A DNA stretch of 64,000 nt from CAMTWZ01 sp041749075 (GTDB lineage Bacteria > Bacteroidota > Rhodothermia > Balneolales > HLUCCA01), in NCBI GenBank assembly GCA_041749075.1, contig JBGTBY010000012.1, forward strand, positions 44,583 to 108,582, read 5' to 3'. The notes below the pieces were generated by a model. It did no database searches and had not been told where the DNA came from. It was given only the letters and a program-made list of their open reading frames with translations. The position numbers and the translations under genes were made by a program. Shown here one piece after another: positions 43,919-52,551 of this stretch. The stretch's first letter is position 1; each line of letters begins with the position of its first letter.

Positions 43919-45279
43919 CACTTCGTCATTTTTTCCTCCCTCTGATTCTGCTGTTTTTCTCGGCCACGATCGTTACCGCCCAAGATTTCGAACAGATGCG
44001 GGCCGTTGTGAAGCAGCGCCAAGCCGAAGCCCGGATCGAAATCGATCAGCTGATGTCGCAAATCGACCGCTTTCAACAACAAATCCTTGAAGTAGGTACC
44101 CGCTACGACCAACAGTTCCGGCAATATCAAAACACGCAGCGTGAATTGGCTTTACGGGATGAAGTCTTGCGGAAGCTGACCGCCGAACAGCGCGCCATAC
44201 AAAACGACATCACATTGACGGAAGCGGAAGTGCGCCGGCGTCAGCGGGAATTGGATCAACTGATCGCATCATATAAAAAGAACATCACTTATGTCTACAA
44301 ACATGGGCGGATTCCGGAATTGGCCATGATTTTAAGCGCCGGAAGCCTGGATCAGATGATGGCGCGGGCGTATTACCTGAGGCGATTTGAAGAACACAGG
44401 CAGAAGCAAGCCACGGAAATCCGCGTCGCACAGGGCGAGTTGGAGATCCGGAAAGAAGAATTGATTGTCTCACGCCAAGAGAACCAACGCAGTGTGAACG
44501 AAAGCACGCGCGAGCGGCAGTTGATGGAAACGCGTCGGCAAGACCAGAACCGCACCATCCAAACTTTGCAGCGCGACCGCAGAAGCACCCAACAGAAATT
44601 GGATGAGACCAAGCGCCAAGTTCAAAACCTGAATAAGATTTTGGAAGAGGCGATCGCCGAGGAAGAACGCATTCAACGCGCGGAAGCGGCACGGATCGCC
44701 GAACTTGAAGCCGAACGCTTGCGTCGATTGGCCGAAGCGCGCCAGATCACTGATGCCGCACGTCGTGAAGCCGAAGTCGAACGCTATTCCACACCGATTA
44801 CCGCACCAAGCTCGGCTCCATCGGCAGAATCGATGGCCAGTTTGGAATCATCATTTGGCTCGCTAAAAGGAAAGCTGCAGTGGCCGGTACGTCGCGGTGT
44901 GATCTCCATCCCATTCGGTGATATCGTCGATCCAGTGTACAGAACCCGCGTTCCGAATGAAGGGGTGGAAATGACCACCGGAAGCCGCGAACCGGTGTAT
45001 GCGGTCCACGACGGATTCATCAGCGCAGGCGGACAACTTGTCGCGCCCAAATACGGCACCCTACTCATTCTCTACCATGGTGATTACAAAACCATTTATG
45101 GAAACCTGAGCGAAGTGACGGTTCCGCCTGGTACATTTGTGCGTGCCGGCGACCTGCTCGGCTATGGCGGCACATCCCAATCACCGATGGGCGAAAGCAT
45201 CTTTTTCATGGTTCGGAAAGGCAAAACCAATCTCGATCCGGCGCAATGGATCACGCCACGTCAAGCGAGCATCCCATGA
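43915..45279 (+). CDS. envC: EnvC-like murein hydrolase activator (degenerate LytM)
   Basis: 454 residues. A signal peptide ends AQ near residue 23. Residues about 25-290 are long coiled coil rich in Arg, Gln and Glu. Residues about 325-450 are a LytM/M23 domain. Its metal ligands are replaced: the usual HxGxD is NEGVEM and the HLHFE motif is SIFFMV, so it should be inactive as a peptidase. That fits EnvC/NlpD proteins, which activate amidases for cell separation. It overlaps both neighbours (ATGA). Confidence 0.88.
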   Translation: MTLRHFFLPLILLFFSATIVTAQDFEQMRAVVKQRQAEARIEIDQLMSQIDRFQQQILEVGTRYDQQFRQYQNTQRELALRDEVLRKLTAEQRAIQNDITLTEAEVRRRQRELDQLIASYKKNITYVYKHGRIPELAMILSAGSLDQMMARAYYLRRFEEHRQKQATEIRVAQGELEIRKEELIVSRQENQRSVNESTRERQLMETRRQDQNRTIQTLQRDRRSTQQKLDETKRQVQNLNKILEEAIAEEERIQRAEAARIAELEAERLRRLAEARQITDAARREAEVERYSTPITAPSSAPSAESMASLESSFGSLKGKLQWPVRRGVISIPFGDIVDPVYRTRVPNEGVEMTTGSREPVYAVHDGFISAGGQLVAPKYGTLLILYHGDYKTIYGNLSEVTVPPGTFVRAGDLLGYGGTSQSPMGESIFFMVRKGKTNLDPAQWITPRQASIP

Positions 45280-45659
45280 CCGAACAACCGAATGTCCCGC
45301 GACTCTTCGCTTATGTCACCGGCGCGTTCATGCTTGGCGCCGTGGTGCACATGATCAGCAGCGTGTTCCTGCCATTTACTCAGATGCCGGGTGGCGTCGG
45401 ATTGGCTGTGATGGCCGCATACGGCGCGATTTATCTGAATCTGGCTTGGGGATTGGCCAAACGCTACATCCGCAAAACCCGCATTTTATTGTGGATTCCC
45501 TATGTGTTATCCTTTTTGATGATCATTCCGGCGATCGTCCAGATTTTGCTGAAAGAAGAATTTCCGGATCCGATGCAACGAGTCCTCTATACCCTATTTA
45601 TCCTCGTCGGTGCGCTGATCGGATCGCGCATCGGCATACAGAAAGCCAAATCCCGTTAA
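45276..45659 (+). CDS. Small four-helix membrane protein, unknown
   Basis: 127 residues from ATG 45276, which overlaps the envC stop. About four hydrophobic helices (LFAYVTGAFMLGAVVHMI, VGLAVMAAYGAIYL, LLWIPYVLSFLMIIPAIV, LYTLFILVGALIGS). It ends in a basic tail. The family was not recognised. Its place between envC and a GH3 lipoprotein suggests an envelope role. Confidence 0.65.
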   Translation: MTEQPNVPRLFAYVTGAFMLGAVVHMISSVFLPFTQMPGGVGLAVMAAYGAIYLNLAWGLAKRYIRKTRILLWIPYVLSFLMIIPAIVQILLKEEFPDPMQRVLYTLFILVGALIGSRIGIQKAKSR

Positions 45660-45661
45660 TC

Positions 45662-46783
45662 ATGCGACATTTCATTTTACCTCTCGTTCTTTCCATCAGC
45701 CTTTTCGCCTGTTCGCAACCTCAAGCCCAACCCACGCTCGATGAGAAAATCGGACAGATGCTGATGGTGGGTTTTCGTGGGACCGTGGCCACATCCGACA
45801 GTTCCATCGCCCGCTACATCCGCGATTACCATCTCGGAAGCGTGATATTTTTTGATATCGATGTCGAGCGCCAAGTAGCGGATCGCAATATCGCATCGCC
45901 GGCGCAGGTGAAAGCCTTGGTTGATTCGCTGCAGTCGTTTGCTGCCGTGCCGTTATTTATCGCCATCGATCAGGAAGGCGGACGTGTGAACCGCCTCAAA
46001 ACCACGTATGGGTTTCCGGCATCGGTGTCGGCGCAGTATCTGGGTGGAATCAATAACACCGATTCCACGCGCCATTATGCGCAGATCACGGCAGAAACGC
46101 TGGCTTCGGTCGGCATCAACGTGAATTTCGCGCCGGTGGTGGATGTGAACGTGAACCCCGACAATCCCGTGATCGGAAAACTGATGCGCAGTTACAGCGC
46201 GAATCCGGAGATCGTGGCCCAGCATGCCCGCATCGTCACCGAAGTTCATAAGCAGTTCGGCATCGTCACCACCTTCAAGCATTTTCCGGGTCATGGCAGC
46301 GCCTGGAACGACTCGCATGTGGGGATGGCGGATGTGACCGATACCTGGACCGAGTTGGAGCTCATTCCCTATCGCCGCGCCATCGAAGCCGGTGAGCTGG
46401 ATGCGATCATGACCGCGCATATTTTCAATTCGAAACTGGATGCGGACCATCCCGGAACGCTGTCCAAGCACGTGATGACGAAGATGCTGCGTGTGGATCT
46501 TGGTTTTGAAGGCGTCATCTATTCCGACGACATGCAGATGAAAGCCGTGGCCGACTTCTACGGACTCGAGCAAGCGATCGAGCTCGGACTGAACGCCGGA
46601 ATCGACATCCTCACCTTCGGCAACAACACCCATCAGTACGAGCCGGATATCGCCGAGCGCGCGTTCAACACCATCAAAATGCTGGTGGAAACGGGACGCA
46701 TCAGCGAAGAGCGCATTAACGAATCGTATGAGCGCATCATGGCCATGAAATTGAACTACGGAGTGATTCGTGCAACACGGTGA
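45662..46783 (+). CDS. nagZ: Beta-N-acetylhexosaminidase, GH3 (NagZ-like) lipoprotein
   Basis: 373 residues from ATG 45662; the frame is open upstream but that part is a shadow. A lipoprotein signal ends LFAC. GH3 motifs: AIDQEGGRVNRL, KHFPGHGSAWNDSHVGM (the Asp-His dyad of NagZ) and nucleophile Asp in IYSDDMQM. NagZ cleaves GlcNAc from muropeptides. The lipid anchor would place this one in the periplasm or on the surface instead of the cytoplasm, so it may act on peptidoglycan directly. Confidence 0.9.
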   Translation: MRHFILPLVLSISLFACSQPQAQPTLDEKIGQMLMVGFRGTVATSDSSIARYIRDYHLGSVIFFDIDVERQVADRNIASPAQVKALVDSLQSFAAVPLFIAIDQEGGRVNRLKTTYGFPASVSAQYLGGINNTDSTRHYAQITAETLASVGINVNFAPVVDVNVNPDNPVIGKLMRSYSANPEIVAQHARIVTEVHKQFGIVTTFKHFPGHGSAWNDSHVGMADVTDTWTELELIPYRRAIEAGELDAIMTAHIFNSKLDADHPGTLSKHVMTKMLRVDLGFEGVIYSDDMQMKAVADFYGLEQAIELGLNAGIDILTFGNNTHQYEPDIAERAFNTIKMLVETGRISEERINESYERIMAMKLNYGVIRATR

Positions 46784-47384
46784 CATCACCTTGCTTCACA
46801 TCGTGGAGGCGCTGATTTTCGCGAGTCCGGATCCGCTACCTGCCGAATCCATCGTAAAAGCCTTGATCGCGGAAGATCCGTCGCTCGAGATGCATCCGAC
46901 CGAAATCGAAGGGATGATCCAAGCGCTGAATCTGCGGTATAGCGAGGCGAAGTTGTCGTTCACGATCCGTCATGCCGGCGGCGGCTATTCTTTTGCCACG
47001 CACGAGGTGTTTCATCCGTATTTGTCGCACATCCAGCACGAGAACGCGAGTCGCAAGCTGTCGGCTTCGGCCATCGAGACCTTGGCCATCATGGCTTATA
47101 AGCAGCCCATCACGAAGCCGGAGGTTGATGCCATCCGCGGGGTGGATTCGGGGTACATCATTCGTCAGTTGTTGGAAAAAAAGCTGGTGGATGTGGCCGG
47201 ACGCAAAGACGCCCCCGGAAAACCGCTCCTATACCGCACATCCGCCGTGTTCTTGAAGCACTTCGGAATCAATTCCGTCGATGAACTACCCAAACCACGC
47301 GAAATCGATGAGATCCTCAAGGATGATGACATGACCGAGCATCGGCAGTTGATACTGGAGCTGAGGCAGGAGTTGGATAAGTAG
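46770..47384 (+). CDS. scpB: Segregation and condensation protein B
   Basis: 204 residues from GTG 46770, overlapping nagZ by 14 nt. Two winged helices with HIVEALIFASPDPLPAESI, LSASAIETLAIMAYKQPITK, IRGVDSGYIIRQLLEKKL and LLYRTSAVFLKHFGI. It is part of the SMC condensin complex; scpA and smc are not in the window. Last gene of the plus-strand run that began at 40556. Confidence 0.94.
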   Translation: MQHGDITLLHIVEALIFASPDPLPAESIVKALIAEDPSLEMHPTEIEGMIQALNLRYSEAKLSFTIRHAGGGYSFATHEVFHPYLSHIQHENASRKLSASAIETLAIMAYKQPITKPEVDAIRGVDSGYIIRQLLEKKLVDVAGRKDAPGKPLLYRTSAVFLKHFGINSVDELPKPREIDEILKDDDMTEHRQLILELRQELDK

Positions 47385-47395
47385 GTGGGGACGAC

Positions 47396-47437
47396 TGATG
47401 CTGGATGCTGGATGAAAGATGCTGGATGCGGGCAGAT
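47396..47437 (+). repeat. Six-unit, 7-nt tandem array
   Basis: Heptamers TGATGCT, GGATGCT, GGATGAA, AGATGCT, GGATGCG, GGCAGAT in phase, starting 11 nt after the scpB stop. The same consensus as the array at 11375-11430 read on the opposite strand. Confidence 0.7.
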
Positions 47438-47438
47438 G

Positions 47439-47480
47439 GCCCTGGGTTAAAACCTGCCTACCGGCAGGCAGGCCCGGGGC
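47439..47480 (+). repeat. REP-like hairpin interrupted by a second palindrome
   Basis: Outer arms GCCCTGGGTT (47439-47448) and AACCCGGGGC form a 10-bp stem with loop AA. The right arm is split after its first two bases by a 20-nt near-palindrome CCTGCCTACCGGCAGGCAGG (47453-47472). CTAGAG follows, as the related REPs at 26735 are followed by CTAGAT. Confidence 0.75.
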
Positions 47481-47502
47481 TAGAGTTTTAGAACCATCAT
47501 GA

Positions 47503-48171
47503 CTATTTGGTGAATCGACATTTGGGGTATGTTTCACATCCCAAGAATTTGGAACCAATGTTAGAACCATTTTTTACCGTTCTTTCAACGAGTTTAGAAC
47601 CACATTTTGGACAAACAACATTCGATGAATGTCTTCTTTGTAGAGACTGAAGATGATCACTCGTAGTTAGATCGGACTCACCCACGTAGTGTTCTAGTTT
47701 CAGAGTTAAACGGTCAACATAAGAAGGCGTAAGTACCCGCTTTTGGTACTCTTTGATATACGTTCCAAGTCCGGAATCAATCACATTCTCCGGCATGGGG
47801 GTTTGGAATGTGCAATCTCCTACAAAATAGACGATCGTGTGAACCTTCGATTCGTCCAGATCAAGGAATTCGCAAAGAATCTTTTTTTGCCTGAATGTTT
47901 GTCGAAGAGGGTTCTGAAATTGGAACTTCTCATTATATAGGACCTGTGTCCAGTATGGTTGTCTTTCGGATCCGAAAATCCAACCCTTTTTATTCTTTGT
48001 TTCGATGATGAATAGGCCATATTCCGAAACCAGTAGATGGTCTATTTGAATTGTACCATTTTTCGAGGGAATGATTACATCATGAAATCGATGATAGACA
48101 TCCGAATCAAGTGATAGCCACATATTGAATGTGGTTTTCACTTCTCCGAACCAGCCTTTAAACAGATTCAT
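47503..48171 (-). CDS. NERD-domain protein with topoisomerase-type zinc ribbon
   Basis: 222 residues from ATG 48171, which overlaps the upstream gene by 4 nt. Residues about 15-130 are a NERD (nuclease-related) domain with IQIDHLLVSEYGLFIIETKN and KGWIFGSE. The C-terminus is a zinc ribbon, CPKCGSKLV...FLGCETYPKC, as at the end of bacterial topoisomerase I. It probably binds or processes nucleic acid. The exact role is unknown. Confidence 0.82.
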   Translation of the reverse strand: MNLFKGWFGEVKTTFNMWLSLDSDVYHRFHDVIIPSKNGTIQIDHLLVSEYGLFIIETKNKKGWIFGSERQPYWTQVLYNEKFQFQNPLRQTFRQKKILCEFLDLDESKVHTIVYFVGDCTFQTPMPENVIDSGLGTYIKEYQKRVLTPSYVDRLTLKLEHYVGESDLTTSDHLQSLQRRHSSNVVCPKCGSKLVERTVKNGSNIGSKFLGCETYPKCRFTK

Positions 48172-48530
48172 GACTTCACTTTGCGCCGTTTCTCCAAATA
48201 GACAACTACTGTAATCGCATACAAGACGATTGCAAAGAACCCGGATACATATAGGGATTCCCAAGATCGTATCCATCCTTGGTACATCATGTCTATGGTG
48301 ATGTAAGATGCGGCTCCAGCAATGATCCAAATTTCATAAGCTGACCGCCACGTGATCAAAACGCCTATCACGAGCATCATGATCGACAGCCCATGAGACA
48401 AGATTAGGATGCTCTCTATCGGTTTTCGCTTCCGGATCGATAACAGATACAGGATCGACCCAATTCCCAATATGAAAGGAATGGACCGGAGCAAATACCA
48501 AAGAAATGCGCTGTATGCGAGTTCGTCCAT
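48168..48530 (-). CDS. Small four-helix membrane protein, unknown
   Basis: 120 residues from ATG 48530. Four predicted membrane helices with basic residues between them (LSIRKRKPIES) and a KRRKVKS tail. It overlaps the NERD gene by 4 nt. The family was not recognised. Upstream 48531-48655 is AT-rich with a direct repeat TTTCGTTTAT (48605-48623), a possible operator for the divergent HTH gene. Confidence 0.6.
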   Translation of the reverse strand: MDELAYSAFLWYLLRSIPFILGIGSILYLLSIRKRKPIESILILSHGLSIMMLVIGVLITWRSAYEIWIIAGAASYITIDMMYQGWIRSWESLYVSGFFAIVLYAITVVVYLEKRRKVKS

Positions 48531-48655
48531 ATGGGTTGTTGTACCACTCAATATAATACACTGTCTTCCCTTGTCAATCTTGCTAACCGATTCCCGCCTT
48601 CCGCGTTTCGTTTATTTCGTTTATATTGCACTGAGCAAATCAAACGTTTCCCAAT

Positions 48656-49126
48656 ATGCCAACTCTCTCAAACACCAAGAAACTTCCAGAGCAACAGAGA
48701 CAAGCGGAGCAATCGCTTAAATCGTTGCGGAAATCTCCTTTCACAAAAGGGTCTGTGTATCTGACGGTCTCGAAGGATCGTTCGCCTATCTCCATTCCTT
48801 CTGAGGCCGTTACCTATCTCGAACAGATTTTGGAGCACATGGCTAAGGGTCAGCAAGTCGAGATTGTGTCGGGTTCGCAAAATCTAACGACCCAGCAAGC
48901 GGCCGATGTGTTGAATGTATCCCGTCCTCATGTGGTGAAGCTGATGGAAACCGGGGTTCTTCCCTTCACTAAAGTGGGCAAACATCGTCGGATTGATGTT
49001 CAGGAACTGCAAACATACCACACTGCTCAGCAAAAGAATGCTCGCGTGGCTTTGGAAAAATTAGCTCAACAAGCACAAGAACTCGATATGGGTTATGGCT
49101 TGCGTCAAACTTGTTGGAAAAGATGA
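48656..49126 (+). CDS. Excisionase-family HTH antitoxin, toxin partner missing
   Basis: 156 residues. Residues about 75-125 are an excisionase-type helix-turn-helix (LTTQQAADVLNVSRPHVVKL, PFTKVGKHRRIDVQEL) followed by an acidic helix ending AQELDMGY. This is the layout of antitoxins that precede PIN-domain toxins. The usual downstream toxin is absent: after ELDMGY the frame runs into GLRQTCWKR and stops, and a convergent methyltransferase begins 7 nt later. The toxin was probably lost. Confidence 0.7.
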   Translation: MPTLSNTKKLPEQQRQAEQSLKSLRKSPFTKGSVYLTVSKDRSPISIPSEAVTYLEQILEHMAKGQQVEIVSGSQNLTTQQAADVLNVSRPHVVKLMETGVLPFTKVGKHRRIDVQELQTYHTAQQKNARVALEKLAQQAQELDMGYGLRQTCWKR

Positions 49127-49133
49127 CGACGAC

Positions 49134-49907
49134 CTACGGCTTCCTGAAAATGAATACCTCATCCGTCGATGCGAACGACAGACGGTGTTCGATGAGCAGG
49201 TCAGAACCGAAGTCCTGAGCCCTGACCACCGACGCATGAAAACCCGCGGCTTTGAACCGCTCGACAATATCCATTCCATACAAACGGACATGGTCTTTCT
49301 GATAAAACGTTCGGAGACGGTCTTCTTCGGTGGTGATGGAATCATCTTCGAACGTTTGCAGGCGCCAAATGGGAACCTGGACCAAAGCCACGCCCTTGGG
49401 TTTGAGCACCCGAGCCATTTCGGAAATCGCGAGATCGTCGCGCCGGACGTGCTCCAGAACGTGGGAAATCCAGATGAGGGTCTTGCTTTCGTTTTCCAGT
49501 TCCAGCGACGTGATGTCCATTTTCGCCATCACATGTGAGTCATACAGATCGACGCTTAGATAATCTTTGGCCCGGCTCCGTAAGAACGCCTCCAATTGTG
49601 GCTCGGGAGCGACGTGCAAGACGGCGGAATAGTCCAAGTCGACCTTGGTGGTGGCGACCATAAACGCCAGCCGATGACGTTCCATGGAGCCGCAGCGCGG
49701 GCAGCGCGAATCGAACCGAAGCTTGTTCTTGGCACCGCCTCGGTCGAATTGACGCCCGCTCCATGAACAAAGCGGACAGGTCCGTTTGGTGGTGCGAAAG
49801 GTCGAGGCGACCCGCCCGATTAGAGAGATGATAGAATTGGTTCGCAAAAGATGTGTGTTGATGACGAGTCGACCTGGCGTGGTTTCGGTAACCACTTTCT
49901 TCATCAA
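49134..49907 (-). CDS. Zinc-motif SAM-dependent methyltransferase
   Basis: 257 residues. A four-Cys zinc motif (CPLCSWSG, CPRCGSMERHR) at residues about 45-80 precedes a class I methyltransferase domain of the Methyltransf_11 type (VLHVAPEP, SVDLYDSHVMAKMDIT, ISHVLEHVRRDDLAI, RVLKPKGVALVQVPI). Such proteins occur in glycan loci, but the acceptor is unknown. Convergent with the antitoxin gene. Confidence 0.8.
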   Translation of the reverse strand: MMKKVVTETTPGRLVINTHLLRTNSIISLIGRVASTFRTTKRTCPLCSWSGRQFDRGGAKNKLRFDSRCPRCGSMERHRLAFMVATTKVDLDYSAVLHVAPEPQLEAFLRSRAKDYLSVDLYDSHVMAKMDITSLELENESKTLIWISHVLEHVRRDDLAISEMARVLKPKGVALVQVPIWRLQTFEDDSITTEEDRLRTFYQKDHVRLYGMDIVERFKAAGFHASVVRAQDFGSDLLIEHRLSFASTDEVFIFRKP

Positions 49908-49960
49908 GATAATGAATCAACTCGTGGATGATTTTTTTGATTGAGTATCCGTTCTACGTT

Positions 49961-50016
49961 TTCGATTCCCGATTCCCGCTCACAGATTTCTGCTCATCGA
50001 TTTCCGAATTCTTACT
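49961..50016 (+). repeat. Eight-unit, 7-nt tandem array (degenerate)
   Basis: In-phase heptamers TTCGATT, CCCGATT, CCCGCTC, ACAGATT, TCTGCTC, ATCGATT, TCCGAAT, TCTTACT in the gap before the CelD gene. Same period as the arrays at 11375, 47396 and 53311. Confidence 0.55.
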
Positions 50017-50066
50017 ACACATCCCCAAACGATTTCTTCTTAACTCACTCATGTCACACGATTTAG

Positions 50067-51419
50067 ATGATGTTTTTGAAAATGGGTTACGAACAAGTTA
50101 TCGCTGCTATCGCACCAAGCCGTGATGTGTATAAACGGCCATTGAATGGTCACATCAAGACCAAACTGATTTCGCATGTCACCGATTTCGATGCCTTGGA
50201 ACAGGAATGGAGCGCGTTGGCATGGGCATCGGACACCACCATTTTCCAGACGTTCGAATGGAACCGCATCTGGTGGACCCACTTCGGCACTCAAAAAAAA
50301 CTTCACATCATCACGGTGTATTCCGGAAGAAACCTGGTCGGCATCGCTCCAATGTTCGAAGATGACATCTCCATTCTTGGTCGCCGCGTCTATACCTGTT
50401 TGCGGTTGATTGGATCGTTCGTGAGTCAGCCGGCGGGTGAGCCCTTGATCGGTAGCATCTCCTATTCGGATTATCTGGATTGCATCATTCTTCCGGAATA
50501 CGAGGATCTGTTTTATGAATCGATCCTTCAGCATCTCAGCCGGATTCGTGCTGATTTCAATGAACTCATTTTGGATGAGGCTTCATCCGATGGCAGCATC
50601 TGCAAAACGCTCATCCCATTAATGGCGATGAGTCAGTACGGGTTGAATTTCCATGTGAATCGGGCGTCATCCAGTCCGACGATTCAGCTTGAGTCGACGT
50701 GGGAGGGATTTCTGAATTCCATGTCCGTGAAAGATCGATACAATGCCCGGCGCTATTTCAATCGATCGAAGCATGGTTCAGCGGCGATGTTCACCATTGA
50801 AAAAATCAAGAATACCCGGGAGCTGAAAAGTGTGTTGAACGACTTTTTTCGCATGCATCAGACACAATGGAACCATCGCGGATTCGCCGGAACGTTCTCT
50901 GAAAAACGGATGTGTGATTTTTTTGAGGAGATGTCGACCTGCTTTTATGCGAAGAATTGGATTGAGTTCAATCTGGCCAGTCCGGTAGATGCCAACACGA
51001 CGTACGTGGCGGTGGATGCCTATTTGACGTATAAAAACAAGGTTCATTTGATGCATCGGGGGATGGATGAAGATCCCTTGTACAGAAAACGTGGACCCGG
51101 AAATGTGATGCTCTTCGCCCGGATCCATCAAGCGATTCAAGATGGGGTGGATGTGTTTGATATGCTTCGCGGGTCGGAAGAATTCAAAATCAGATTGGCC
51201 ACACACATCAAGCAAAATAAAACCATCGTTGTCGGACCGGACGACACATCCGAGCGACTTCGCATCGCCGTGGTGAAAACAGCCATGAAACTGGTCCGAC
51301 TCATCCGAATCGAAGTATTGCAACTATCGATCGTGATCGGCGACAAACCATTTTTCAAAGCGCTGACCGACTACACTCATTTCCTATTCAAACGCATTAA
51401 ACCACATGTTTGGGCATGA
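50067..51419 (+). CDS. CelD/BcsL-type GNAT acetyltransferase
   Basis: 450 residues. Two GNAT-like halves (Acetyltransf_6 family): residues about 35-200 with AWASDTTIFQTFEWNRIWWTHF, and 230-400 with LHRGMDEDPLYRKRGPGNVML-type and FDMLRGSEEFKIRL. Proteins of this group take part in acylation of exopolysaccharides such as cellulose and sit in glycan operons. ATG 50067 is used; ATGs at 50070 and 50082 are alternatives. It overlaps the DegT gene by 4 nt. Confidence 0.85.
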   Translation: MMFLKMGYEQVIAAIAPSRDVYKRPLNGHIKTKLISHVTDFDALEQEWSALAWASDTTIFQTFEWNRIWWTHFGTQKKLHIITVYSGRNLVGIAPMFEDDISILGRRVYTCLRLIGSFVSQPAGEPLIGSISYSDYLDCIILPEYEDLFYESILQHLSRIRADFNELILDEASSDGSICKTLIPLMAMSQYGLNFHVNRASSSPTIQLESTWEGFLNSMSVKDRYNARRYFNRSKHGSAAMFTIEKIKNTRELKSVLNDFFRMHQTQWNHRGFAGTFSEKRMCDFFEEMSTCFYAKNWIEFNLASPVDANTTYVAVDAYLTYKNKVHLMHRGMDEDPLYRKRGPGNVMLFARIHQAIQDGVDVFDMLRGSEEFKIRLATHIKQNKTIVVGPDDTSERLRIAVVKTAMKLVRLIRIEVLQLSIVIGDKPFFKALTDYTHFLFKRIKPHVWA

Positions 51420-52510
51420 TGTCGCTTAGAGAGTATTTAAAGCAATTCGTTGGAACATCCTTTTTTTATGGGAATGCGGCGCATGCGTTTTATGATGTGA
51501 TGATGTGGCTACAACGGAATCGTCCCAAGAAAAAGCCGAATATCGTGATGCCGGTGTACATCCCCGCCAAATTGTATAGGTTCGTTCTTGCGGCGGGATA
51601 TGAGCCCAAATTTTATGATGTGACCACCGATTTGGATGTGGACCTGAAGGAGATCCGTGGTTTGATCGATGATCAGACTCAGGCTGTGTTCGCGGTTCAT
51701 TTCTTTGGAATCCCGGTAGATATGCAACCATTGAAGACGATGACCGAGCAGGCTGGCATCTTTTTGATTGAAGATTGCGCCCATAGCATGAACGCATCGT
51801 ACATGGGAACACCTCTAGGTACAACGGGTGATGTCACCTTGTTCAGCACTCGGAAAATGATGCAATTCCATTGTGGTGGAATTCTCGTTCTGAACTCTCA
51901 ACCTTGGGAATTTTCCCCATCCGAAGACAAGCGGGTGCGAAGTTTGTTTGTGGCCTACCACCTGCTTGGTTCACGGGTCAAATTCAGGGTGAACAATGCT
52001 TTGAAAGGTCAACATCCATTCAGGAATTTGGAACTACCAGGAACCGGATATCTTGATTTTTCGGAAACGCACCGCGTCGATGTGAAGCGGATGGACCGGT
52101 TTTCCCAATGGTACAGTCAGCGATTGGATGTGAAAAAACTTGTGAGTAAACGGCGCGACAACTACTTGTTTTTGCTGAACGAAATTCGAGATTTGAGCTT
52201 CATCCAACCCTTAGGCTTAGAGCGGGTCGCAACAAAAGAACCATCAGGCCAATATTCTCTGAATGAAGGATTTTCCCCATTCAGCATGCCGGTACGGATT
52301 CCGCGTGAACACCGAAACCACGTTCAACAATCGTTATGTGATGCCGGAGTGGTTTGCCATATCGGTTGGCCTGAGGCGCCATTCGGGATGAGAGGATTCT
52401 TTGGAGCGGAGCGGCTTCAACATAGCCTTTTGGAATTGCCGGTTCACAAATTCATGGATTCCCATCACCTAAACGTGATCGTCGATGGCTTAAACTCATA
52501 CAGGGCTTAA
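51416..52510 (+). CDS. DegT/DnrJ/EryC1-type PLP aminotransferase-like enzyme
   Basis: 364 residues from ATG 51416, in an ATGA overlap. AHAFYDVMMWLQ, MPVYIPAKLYRFVLAAGY, AVHFFGIPVDMQPL, LIEDCAHSMNA (PLP Asp) and LFSTRKMMQFHCGG (PLP Lys, in the family's S-x-x-K position) mark the sugar aminotransferase fold. It probably acts on a nucleotide-linked sugar for surface glycan. The family's GEGG after Lys is altered to HCGG. Confidence 0.83.
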   Translation: MMSLREYLKQFVGTSFFYGNAAHAFYDVMMWLQRNRPKKKPNIVMPVYIPAKLYRFVLAAGYEPKFYDVTTDLDVDLKEIRGLIDDQTQAVFAVHFFGIPVDMQPLKTMTEQAGIFLIEDCAHSMNASYMGTPLGTTGDVTLFSTRKMMQFHCGGILVLNSQPWEFSPSEDKRVRSLFVAYHLLGSRVKFRVNNALKGQHPFRNLELPGTGYLDFSETHRVDVKRMDRFSQWYSQRLDVKKLVSKRRDNYLFLLNEIRDLSFIQPLGLERVATKEPSGQYSLNEGFSPFSMPVRIPREHRNHVQQSLCDAGVVCHIGWPEAPFGMRGFFGAERLQHSLLELPVHKFMDSHHLNVIVDGLNSYRA

Positions 52511-52551
52511 ACAATGGAACATTGCTTGAGACGGATGGTTTATGAGAGCCT

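Noticed and set aside
45137..45661. N-terminal extension of the NagZ-like frame
   Set aside because: It overlaps envC and the small membrane protein gene; the lipoprotein signal at 45662 is the natural start.
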